Positions 1 through 6,479 of a stretch of DNA of 35,880 bases are shown piece by piece. The position numbers and the translations under genes were made by a program. This stretch comes from an uncultured Pelagibacteraceae bacterium (GTDB taxonomy: Bacteria > Pseudomonadota > Alphaproteobacteria > Pelagibacterales > Pelagibacteraceae), in the NCBI GenBank assembly GCA_902599335.1, contig CACKFA010000009.1, forward strand, positions 1-35,880, in the 5' to 3' direction. The notes below the pieces were generated by a model. The model was not told where the DNA came from and did not search any database. It saw nothing but the letters and a program-made list of their open reading frames with translations. The stretch's first letter is position 1; each line of letters opens with the position of its first letter.

Positions 1-214
1 ATACTAAATTTAGCCTTGGTAACATTGAAAAGTAGAGCAATGCAGTTATAGAATATATGTTTTAAACGGCCATAGAGGTGCTTTATTTTGTTATATCTCG
101 ATATATACTACAACTGAAGGGTGAATATTACTATTTATGTTGAAATAAGCTCAAATATACAAAAAACGTTGATTTTACTAGTCTTTTTGACCATAAAATA
201 GGCTAAAAAAGCCA
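1..214. other. Non-coding left edge of window
   Basis: No convincing reading frame is open on either strand; all frames are broken by frequent stops. The stretch is A+T rich but holds a few more G/C-containing blocks than the glycan genes to its right. The only structure I see is a short palindrome at 92-105 (6-bp arms, 2-nt centre) and a 4-bp stem with an A-rich loop at 201-213, just beyond the alkyltransferase stop codon. It may be a spacer inside the accessory region or a remnant of something continuing to the left. I do not recognise a known RNA in it. Confidence 0.4.
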
Positions 215-484
215 CTAAATATCAACTTTTTCGGATCTCAATAAACGCAGTTTTGTCTTAATTCCACCTCTCCCCGAGTATCCACCAAGGCCTCCATCGG
301 ACCGAATTACTCTATGACAGGGTATTTTGGGGGCATAAGGGTTTTTTCCACATGCATTAGCTACAGCACGCGCTGATTTAGGCCTTTTAATAGCTATTGC
401 TACCTGTTTATAGGTTTTAACAGTGCCTTTTGGTATAGTTTTAAGGTAATTCCAGACTTTTAATTGAAATTTACTACCTTTCAT
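215..484 (-). CDS. Minimal MGMT/Ogt-type methylated-DNA cysteine methyltransferase domain
   Basis: This 89-residue protein is essentially one C-terminal DNA-binding/acceptor domain of the O6-alkylguanine-DNA alkyltransferase family. The helix-turn-helix region (around IPKGTVKTYKQVA and the SARAVANACGKNP recognition helix) is followed by the PCHRVI acceptor motif and a GGYSGR loop. The acceptor Cys is present (about residue 56), so it is not the Trp-substituted alkyltransferase-like (ATL) type, although its length is ATL-like; full Ogt proteins have an extra N-terminal domain of about 70-80 residues. A longer frame to 511 exists, but the ATG at 484 is preferred because it overlaps the stop of the small ORF upstream as TGATG. 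Family is confident; methyl transfer in the cell is inferred. Confidence 0.8.
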   Translation of the reverse strand: MKGSKFQLKVWNYLKTIPKGTVKTYKQVAIAIKRPKSARAVANACGKNPYAPKIPCHRVIRSDGGLGGYSGRGGIKTKLRLLRSEKVDI

Positions 485-654
485 CAATAAAAATTTAAAA
501 TAATGAAACAAACTATAAAGAAAACAGTTAAAATTGAAAGATAAATAGTTTCAAGAGTTTTTCCAGATTTTCTATAATTAATAAAGCTTAATATTGCAAA
601 ACCAAAAGATGTTATTAAGAAATATATCGGTTCAATTACTCCATCTATGCCCAT
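484..654 (-). CDS. Small predicted membrane protein (56 aa), coupled to the alkyltransferase gene
   Basis: A short frame with an ATG at 654 that directly follows an in-frame TAG, so this is the only ATG available. It ends in a TGA sharing bases with the alkyltransferase start (TGATG), typical of translational coupling. The translation has two hydrophobic stretches, about residues 7-25 and 37-55, separated by a short basic loop (NYRKSGKTLE). This suggests a two-span hairpin membrane protein. No family is recognised and no function is claimed. The coding case rests on the overlap, the membrane-like composition and the lack of stops in a very A+T-rich background. No Shine-Dalgarno sequence is visible. 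Confidence 0.5.
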   Translation of the reverse strand: MGIDGVIEPIYFLITSFGFAILSFINYRKSGKTLETIYLSILTVFFIVCFIILNFY

Positions 655-790
655 CTATAGGTTATATTTCATCATTATTGAGCTAGCAATATCATTAATT
701 GTCCCTAAAAAATGACTAATTATTTTATTTGACATTAGAAAACTCTTGATATATTACTAATGATAATTAATTGTTATCAATAGTAATTAT
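655..790. promoter_or_regulatory. Intergenic control region upstream of the recombinase
   Basis: This gap separates the divergent small-ORF/alkyltransferase pair from the recombinase. Toward the recombinase there is a TTGACA at 729-734, followed after a 17-nt spacer by TATTAC at 752-757, a plausible sigma-70-type promoter. Downstream of it is an inverted repeat at 761-779 with arms TGATAA and TTATCA around 7 nt, ending 11 nt before the ATG at 791. The repeat could be an operator or a recombinase arm site. Both calls are by eye; in this base composition such matches occur by chance. Confidence 0.35.
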
Positions 791-1744
791 ATGAAAGAAC
801 TCACAACAGACCTTAAATTACTACATGAGGCAACTCTAAACAACCTTAAAAGCTCTAAGGCAAATAATACTTTAAGAGCTTATAAATCTGACTTTAAAGA
901 CTTCGGAGCTTTTTGTGCGAAGAATGGACTAAATTCTTTACCGACAGAGCCAAAAATAGTTTCGTTATACCTAACCCATCTCGCTAAAAATTCTAAAATA
1001 AGCACTTTAAGACGAAGATTAGTATCAATAAGTATGGTTCATAGACTTAAAGGGCATTATTTAGACACCAAACATCCAATTATTGTTGAAAATTTAATGG
1101 GAATAAGAAGAATCAAAGGAAGTTTTCAGAAAGGAAAAAAACCTATATTAATCAATCATTTAAAATTAATAATTAATGTAATAAATGAACAAAAAACTGA
1201 GGAAATAAAAAAACTTAGAGACAAGTCAATAATCTTAATTGGTTTTGGAGGGGGTTTTAGAAGAACAGAACTCATTTCAATTGATCACGAGGATTTAGAA
1301 TTTGTTTCTGAAGGTCTAAAAATCAATATTAAAAGATCTAAAACAGACCAATTTGGAGAAGGAATGACTAAAGGACTACCCTACTTCGATAATGAAATTT
1401 ACTGTCCTGTTACAAATCTAAAAAAATGGTTAGAAATTTCTAAAATTAAATCTGGACCTATTTTTAGAAGATTTTCTAAAGGTTTATCATTAACAGACAA
1501 AAGATTAACTGACCAATCTGTAGTTTTATTAATGAAAGAATATTTAAGGTTAGCAGGAATCGAAAACAAAAATTTTGCAGGTCATAGTTTAAGATCGGGT
1601 TTTGCAACAGTAGCTGCTGATTCAGGCGCTGATGAGCGAAGCATAATGGCTATGACAGGTCATAAAACAACACAAATGGTTAGAAGATATATTAGAGAGG
1701 CAAATATATTTAAAAATAATGCATTAAATAAAATCAAAATTTAA
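791..1744 (+). CDS. Tyrosine recombinase / phage-type integrase
   Basis: At 317 residues this is a complete member of the XerC/D-lambda integrase superfamily, which cuts and rejoins DNA through a 3'-phosphotyrosine intermediate. An N-terminal SAM-like core-binding region (about 12-110) precedes the catalytic domain. The catalytic set is visible: Arg157 in GFRRTEL, a likely Lys184 in KRSKTDQ, His265 and Arg268 in HSLRSG, His291 in GHKTT and Tyr300 in RRYIREA. It is not Xer-like enough to call a chromosome dimer resolvase. Its place beside surface-glycan genes, with a tRNA-Glu gene at the far end of that run, suggests a mobile-island integrase. The stop overlaps the convergent methyltransferase gene by 4 nt. 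The target site is unknown. Confidence 0.9.
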   Translation: MKELTTDLKLLHEATLNNLKSSKANNTLRAYKSDFKDFGAFCAKNGLNSLPTEPKIVSLYLTHLAKNSKISTLRRRLVSISMVHRLKGHYLDTKHPIIVENLMGIRRIKGSFQKGKKPILINHLKLIINVINEQKTEEIKKLRDKSIILIGFGGGFRRTELISIDHEDLEFVSEGLKINIKRSKTDQFGEGMTKGLPYFDNEIYCPVTNLKKWLEISKIKSGPIFRRFSKGLSLTDKRLTDQSVVLLMKEYLRLAGIENKNFAGHSLRSGFATVAADSGADERSIMAMTGHKTTQMVRRYIREANIFKNNALNKIKI

Positions 1745-2409
1745 TTTTGTTTTTTAAAAGATATAATGTTTGAATTAATTATTTCCTCAAGATTTAAATT
1801 ATTATTAGATGCTAGTTTTAGACAATCATTCATCGATAATTTATTTCTTTCAGGACCATCAAATTCTTTAAGACGTCTATAAAAAAATTTTTTAAATGAA
1901 AAACGGTACACCGGTTTTAATAATCTTGTCCAATTAAGTCCATCCTTAGCAGTTAAAATTTTTCCATTTTTATTGAGTAAATTTGAATATTTTCTAAACA
2001 TTTCATCAAAAGCAATATCACAACAAGAAAAAGATTTTAAATTTACATCAATAATAAAATCATAATAATTTTCTTTTAAGAATTTAAGCGAATCTTTTCC
2101 TAATTTATTACTAAAATAAACCTTATAATTACTTAAATTGAGCTTTTTTGCATAATTAATTTCATTTGAAGATATGGAGATTCCATCAATTATGCCCTGG
2201 TTATTTAAAGATTTGGCTAAATAAGAGTTTCCAACACCTATATGTAATAACTTTACATTTTGAGAAATATGAGATTTTAGAAAATTTGTAATTTCAAGCT
2301 CATCAGATGTTGTTTCTTTATTTTCCCAATATTCATAGTTATTTCCATCAGAAAATATTTTACATCCATTAGGACAAAAAATTGTTTGATAATCTTTGAT
2401 TAAAAACAT
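1741..2409 (-). CDS. Class I SAM-dependent methyltransferase-like protein
   Basis: This 222-residue protein has a Rossmann-type SAM-binding region. LLHIGVGNSYLAK (about 54-66) matches motif I, and NYYDFIIDVNL (about 114-124) fits the acidic/post-I strand region with the central beta strands. The N-terminus contains Cys12 and Cys16 but no full zinc motif. It is the last gene of the glycan run and starts directly after the deacetylase stop (TAAATG), so the two are translated together. The context suggests methylation of a sugar or surface polymer, but no substrate can be read from the sequence. Confidence 0.65.
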   Translation of the reverse strand: MFLIKDYQTIFCPNGCKIFSDGNNYEYWENKETTSDELEITNFLKSHISQNVKLLHIGVGNSYLAKSLNNQGIIDGISISSNEINYAKKLNLSNYKVYFSNKLGKDSLKFLKENYYDFIIDVNLKSFSCCDIAFDEMFRKYSNLLNKNGKILTAKDGLNWTRLLKPVYRFSFKKFFYRRLKEFDGPERNKLSMNDCLKLASNNNLNLEEIINSNIISFKKQN

Positions 2410-3108
2410 TTATCTAAACTTGATATCTTCATAAGGTGTATAAATTTTAAACCAAAATTTAAGAAGATTGGTTGAATTATTAATTGGAACACGTGGAATA
2501 TTATAAAAATTAAATTTATTGAATTTGTATCTCGATCTCTGAGTGGTTACTGCTGTTTTATAATAGTCTTTAACTATATTTGTCGTTTGACTATCAAATT
2601 TTCCAAATGGATAAGAAAAGTTTTCAATATCGATAGAAAAATTTTTTTTAAAGAAAAAAATAGGTTCTATAATTTCATTTTTTTTTTGATTATATTCACA
2701 ATTTGATAGATCTATGTGATTAGAAGTATGAGCGCCAACCTGCATTCCTTCATGAATCCAGGATTTAATTTGAGTTAAATTCATTAATTTCATTTTTTTA
2801 TAATTACTTTTATTTTCATCCCAAAAGTTATATTTTCCAATAAAATTAGTAACAAAATAGCATATTGCAGAAAAATTTAACTCTTTAAGTATTGGCAAAG
2901 CATTTAGATAAACATCTTCATACCCATCATCAAATGTAATAATAAAATTTTTTTTATTAGAATTTTTATTATTAATTTGATTTAGATTTATTGTTTGAAA
3001 ATTATTCTTTTTCAAAAAAAACATCTGTTTCCTAAAATTATCAATATTTAAAGACACATTATTTTTTTCTGTATTAATCGAATGATACATTAAAATTGGA
3101 ATTGGCAT
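2410..3108 (-). CDS. Polysaccharide deacetylase family protein (NodB homology, CE4)
   Basis: A 232-residue protein with the carbohydrate esterase family 4 fold. The first motif, TFDDGYED (about 58-65), supplies the catalytic Asp and a metal-binding Asp. The second motif is HTSNH (127-131), with the two metal-binding His residues. The SYPFGKFD stretch (165-172) and YNIPRVPI near the C-terminus fit motifs 3 and 4. There is no signal peptide, so it probably acts on a cytoplasmic lipid-linked glycan precursor or is poorly anchored. It overlaps the preceding GT9 frame by one base. CE4 enzymes remove N- or O-acetyl groups from sugars; the actual substrate here is inferred from the neighbours only. 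Confidence 0.85.
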   Translation of the reverse strand: MPIPILMYHSINTEKNNVSLNIDNFRKQMFFLKKNNFQTINLNQINNKNSNKKNFIITFDDGYEDVYLNALPILKELNFSAICYFVTNFIGKYNFWDENKSNYKKMKLMNLTQIKSWIHEGMQVGAHTSNHIDLSNCEYNQKKNEIIEPIFFFKKNFSIDIENFSYPFGKFDSQTTNIVKDYYKTAVTTQRSRYKFNKFNFYNIPRVPINNSTNLLKFWFKIYTPYEDIKFR

Positions 3109-4120
3109 TAATTTAAATTAATTTTATCAGAGATTAAATTATAAAATTTTTTGTCATCGATAAGATCGTGCATTTCTTTACGTTCGTATAATGATAATTT
3201 AGTCATATGACCTGTCCAATATTTAGTATGTTGAAGTCTATTTTTTTCATAAAAAGCAACTGTACTTACTTTAAAGTTATGTGAAACATGGCTAATACCA
3301 CCTTCGCAACATACTAAAAAGGATGAGTGCTTAACCAAGTATTCTAAATCATTAAAAGACGTTTCTTTTATGAAAAAAATAGAATTTTTGTCTTTTTTTT
3401 TTTCATAAAAATTTTTTTTTATCAAGGTGAAATCTTTTGTAAATTGTTCTAAAACATCTAATTTTTTAGAACCAGTTGTCAATATTACGTCAAATTCAAA
3501 ATTAGTAGAATTTAGGATATTATTTACAAGTTTTTCTAACTGAGCTGGATTAGGATTTATATCTGTAAAATCTCTATAATAGAATTTAGTATACCATTTT
3601 TCATCTAAATGAATCATCAAATATTTTTTATCGAAAGAAATTTTATTTTGAAAATCATAATCTTTATAAATATCAATATACTTAAGATTTATATCAAAAT
3701 TTAATTTAATTGATTTTGTAACTCATAGTTAATCACACTTATATATCTAAAAAATTTACTAAAGAGCTCAAGTTCCCTACTTTGTAGTAAGATTGATTTT
3801 TTTCCATTAAGAAATAATGATATAAAAAAGGATCTATTTTTTCCATCGAGTACAATAATATGATCAAATTTATTTTTTCTTAATAAAAAAATCATTTTAA
3901 TTAAATTAAATAATTTTGGAAAAAATTTTACTTCATTTTTTAAAGGTATGATTTCATCAATAAATTTAAAATTTTTAATATAGTCATAATTGTATTCGGA
4001 TGAAATTGTAACTATTTTTGTTTTTTTAAATTTTTTTTTATAAGATAGTATGAATGGACATGATATTATAAAATCTCCAATACGATCTGTCCTAAATATC
4101 AATGTTTTTAATTCATCCAT
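3108..4120 (-). pseudogene. Frameshifted GT9 (heptosyltransferase-like) glycosyltransferase
   Basis: Two consecutive frames together make one GT-B glycosyltransferase of family 9. The first part (4120 to 3701, 139 aa) carries the N-terminal signature RTDRIGDFIISCP (10-22). The second part (ending at 3108) carries the C-terminal donor-site region CCEGGISHVSHNF, comparable to the DTG-x-x-H region of the family. I traced the second frame upstream: it is open from just after a TGA at about 3724 through the first-frame stop near 3701, so the frames overlap by about 20 nt in a -1 relation. The whole span is 1013 nt, one base short of 338 codons, so a single missing base restores a normal-length protein. 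No canonical -1 slippery heptamer lies in the overlap. A real inactivating deletion or a sequencing error are the likely explanations. Confidence 0.8.
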
Positions 4121-5160
4121 GACAGTTTATTATAAACATTATGCTCTAAAATTTTATCAATCATGTATTTTGTGACTATTGTATTTTCAAATAAATCAAA
4201 ATATTGTTTTTTTCCTTTTTCTGCTATGGCTGATCTTTCTTTAAAATTATTTGAATAAAATTTTATTTTATCAATTAATTCCTCATGAGATGTGTAATAA
4301 ACAGCATGAATTTTATCTTCAAAAAAATCTTCATATTCATAGCCTTTTTGCAAGAATGTTAACAATCCATTTGCAACAAGTGAACAAATTCTATCGCTTG
4401 AGTAGTATTTGATCGCTTCACCCCTATTATAATTTAAACCCATTTTTGATTTTGAAATTTCATTAAAAAAATCACTTCCCCAAACCGGTTGCCTATCAAT
4501 ACCAAAAAAATTAGTTGAAATTTGATCACTGTTTATTTTTTTTATAAAATCAACTCTTTCATCTTTATATCCTCTTTTTAAACCTCCCCTGTGTTGACCA
4601 TGACTTAAAGCAAAAAAAATATCATATTCTAAATTTTCATATTTATAATTTTCTAAAACGTCAATGCTTGCATCACAAACGTTTGGTATATAAAATGTTT
4701 TAGATTTATCTGTAAATTCAAGTATATGTGGATCTGTAGTAATAAAATTTGTATCACAAATTTGATACTTTAAAAAAAATCTATTTTGATGATGATGAAA
4801 ATTTTCAAAGTTTTTGTCAAGGGTATCTACAAAATATTGAGAAAATTTAATATTTTTATAATTATTTTTTAATAAGAAAAGATCTTTTTCATTTAGTGAG
4901 TCTACATGACCAAATAAGACAACATCCGGTGAAAAATTAGAAATTGTGCTTTCAATATAATTTAAAAATATATTTTTTTTATAATTAAAAATATTTGATT
5001 GCAAAAAATCTCTATCGCTTATTTGAACAACATTAAAATCATTTTTAATAAAGCCATTATTTATTTTTTTTCCAGTAGAGTAAAACAATCTACCTTGATG
5101 TCTTAAATGCATATCCGCAATGTGTAAAATTTTTACTTTTCTCTTAAGATTTTGTATCAT
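4108..5160 (-). CDS. CgeB-like GT-B glycosyltransferase
   Basis: This 350-residue protein has a GT-B layout. An N-terminal half starts with the strand VKILHIADMH, and a C-terminal half matches the CgeB / glycosyl transferases group 1-like domain (about 235-340). The C-terminal landmarks are SKMGLNYNR, YYSSDRICSLVANGLLTF (the usual R-x-x-E-x-x-A-x-G-type donor helix, here with Arg257 and Gly265), and a terminal helix with KGKKQYFDLF. It overlaps the GT9 gene by 13 nt and the GIY-YIG gene by 17 nt. Such enzymes usually decorate surface polysaccharides; donor and acceptor are unknown. Confidence 0.75.
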   Translation of the reverse strand: MIQNLKRKVKILHIADMHLRHQGRLFYSTGKKINNGFIKNDFNVVQISDRDFLQSNIFNYKKNIFLNYIESTISNFSPDVVLFGHVDSLNEKDLFLLKNNYKNIKFSQYFVDTLDKNFENFHHHQNRFFLKYQICDTNFITTDPHILEFTDKSKTFYIPNVCDASIDVLENYKYENLEYDIFFALSHGQHRGGLKRGYKDERVDFIKKINSDQISTNFFGIDRQPVWGSDFFNEISKSKMGLNYNRGEAIKYYSSDRICSLVANGLLTFLQKGYEYEDFFEDKIHAVYYTSHEELIDKIKFYSNNFKERSAIAEKGKKQYFDLFENTIVTKYMIDKILEHNVYNKLSWMN

Positions 5161-5410
5161 TAATATATTTTTCTTTTATTAATTTTCTAAGTCTATAATT
5201 TTTTTTAAGTTGAAATTCCGCTTTCATTGCAAGTGATTTATTATAATATTTTCTTTTATATATTATTTTCCATTTTCTACCTCTTGTAAATTTTGCACCT
5301 TTCGACGTATTATGCAAATTCAAACGATTTTTAATATCATTAGTATAACCAACATAAGATATTAGTTTTTTAGAATTGATTGATATTAGAAGATAGACAA
5401 AGTAATGCAC
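5144..5410 (-). CDS. GIY-YIG domain protein (UPF0213 / YhbQ-like)
   Basis: An 88-residue stand-alone GIY-YIG domain. FVY (4-6) and YVGYT (19-23) form the two-strand signature, Arg29 lies in NDIKNRLNLHN, KGAKFTRGR (38-46) is typical of the UPF0213 group, and Glu65 in KAEFQLKK is the expected metal-binding Glu. The start is a GTG at 5410; no ATG is available before the essential Tyr5. That GTG lies 5 nt beyond the CCA end of tRNA-Glu, so the mRNA is probably made by processing a tRNA-mRNA transcript. Family members are DNA nucleases by fold, but the cell role of this small group is not settled. The position at a tRNA/island border would suit a mobility-linked nuclease, but this is inference. 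Confidence 0.85.
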   Translation of the reverse strand: MHYFVYLLISINSKKLISYVGYTNDIKNRLNLHNTSKGAKFTRGRKWKIIYKRKYYNKSLAMKAEFQLKKNYRLRKLIKEKYINDTKS

Positions 5411-5415
5411 AATAA

Positions 5416-5490
5416 TGGCGGTCCCTAGGGGAATCGAACCCCTCTTTCGAGGATGAAAACCACGTGTCCTAACCGATAGACGAAGGGACC
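5416..5490 (-). tRNA. tRNA-Glu(UUC)
   Basis: A complete cloverleaf can be folded: 7-bp acceptor (GGTCCCT/AGGGACC), D-arm GTCT...AGGAC, anticodon loop TTTTCAT giving UUC, T-arm AGGGG TTCGATT CCCCT, G discriminator and an encoded CCA. The anticodon stem (CGTGG/CCTCG) contains a U-U mismatch at 29:41. The 3' end borders the glycan/GIY-YIG region, a common integration site for tyrosine recombinases. Confidence 0.93.
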
Positions 5491-5500
5491 GAATTGCTGC

Positions 5501-5529
5501 TTTTTATTGTATAAATGATGATTAATCAA
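5501..5529 (-). promoter_or_regulatory. Possible tRNA-Glu promoter
   Basis: On the minus strand TTGATT (5529-5524) is followed after 17 nt by TAAAAA (5506-5501), about 10 nt before the tRNA 5' end. The -10 match is weak and the call rests on position in the 44-nt gap between the glpX stop and the tRNA. Confidence 0.25.
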
Positions 5530-5534
5530 GTCTA

Positions 5535-6479
5535 TCATTTTACTTTTTGTTTTAATTTTATTACCTTTTTAATACCAGATGATTTATGTGTCACTAATGT
5601 CTCTGAAACAAAATCATTGTCTTGAATTTCAATACCTGCAACTAAATCACCAGAGGTAATCCCAGTCGCACAAAAAATAGAATCACCAGTCACAATTTCA
5701 TTTAATTCATATTTTTTTGTTAAATCTTTAATTCCCATTTTTTTTGCTCTTGCTTTATCCTCTTCTGTTTTGAACAAAAATCTTCCTTGAAAGTTACAAT
5801 TAAATGCATCTAAAGCAGCTGCTGCAAGAACACCTTCTGGACCACCTCCTGTACCTAAAAAAATATCAACATTATATTTTTCTTCAGTAACTAGTAAGGC
5901 TCCCGAAACATCACCGTCAGTAATTAATTTTAGATTAACTTTTAATTTGTTTAACTCATCTATAATTTCTTTATGTCTTGGTCTGTCCATAATACATGCA
6001 GTTAAATTTTCTGGATTCTTATTTAAATAGTCACTTAAATTAGATATGTTCTGCTTTACTGTATAATCTAAATCAATAACGTTTTTTTCATTAACTTTGG
6101 TAGAGATTTTTTCCATATAAGTTTCAGGAGCTTTAAACAAATTGTTTTTTTCAGTAATAGCAATTACTGATAATGCGCCTGGTAAGTTATTAGCAGCAAA
6201 ATTTGTACCCTCTAATGGATCTACTGCTATATCAAATTCTGGACCTTTATTTGTTCCTAGTTTTTCCCCAATATATAACATCGGTGCTTCATCTAACTCT
6301 CCCTCACCTATTACTATCTGTCCCTTAATATCTAAATTGTTTAGATTTGATCTCATAGAGTCTACGGCTGCTTTATCTGCTGCAATTTTATCTTTTTTTC
6401 CAACTAAATATGATGATGCTACAGCAGCTCTTGATGTAACGTTAACTAATTGATTTAAAAATTTTTTATCTATTGCCAT
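5535..6479 (-). CDS. glpX: Fructose-1,6-bisphosphatase, class II (GlpX)
   Basis: This 314-residue protein hydrolyses fructose-1,6-bisphosphate to fructose-6-phosphate, the committed step of gluconeogenesis, in the cytoplasm. It shows the class II landmarks IGEGELDEAPML (57-68) and VDPLEGTN (86-93) for metal and substrate binding, plus ITDGDVSG and GTGGGPEGVLAAAAL further on. Length is normal for the family (about 320-340 residues). Its start overlaps the transporter stop by one base (TAATG), so it is translated with the gene before it. The class I enzyme is not seen in this window. Confidence 0.95.
   Translation of the reverse strand: MAIDKKFLNQLVNVTSRAAVASSYLVGKKDKIAADKAAVDSMRSNLNNLDIKGQIVIGEGELDEAPMLYIGEKLGTNKGPEFDIAVDPLEGTNFAANNLPGALSVIAITEKNNLFKAPETYMEKISTKVNEKNVIDLDYTVKQNISNLSDYLNKNPENLTACIMDRPRHKEIIDELNKLKVNLKLITDGDVSGALLVTEEKYNVDIFLGTGGGPEGVLAAAALDAFNCNFQGRFLFKTEEDKARAKKMGIKDLTKKYELNEIVTGDSIFCATGITSGDLVAGIEIQDNDFVSETLVTHKSSGIKKVIKLKQKVK

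Noticed and set aside
201..213. Hairpin after the alkyltransferase stop as a terminator
   Set aside because: The stem is only 4 bp (GGCT/AGCC) and the following T-rich stretch is interrupted, so a terminator is not supported.
1..790. Direct repeat of the tRNA-Glu 3' end as a second attachment site
   Set aside because: I compared the last part of tRNA-Glu with this stretch by eye and found no match; the other end may lie outside the window.
3701..3724. Programmed -1 frameshifting in the GT9 gene
   Set aside because: The overlap has no X-XXY-YYZ slippery site and I see no strong downstream stem, so a deletion or read error is simpler.
6142..6453. Plus-strand frame opposite glpX
   Set aside because: It is a shadow of the strongly supported glpX gene and shows no domain.
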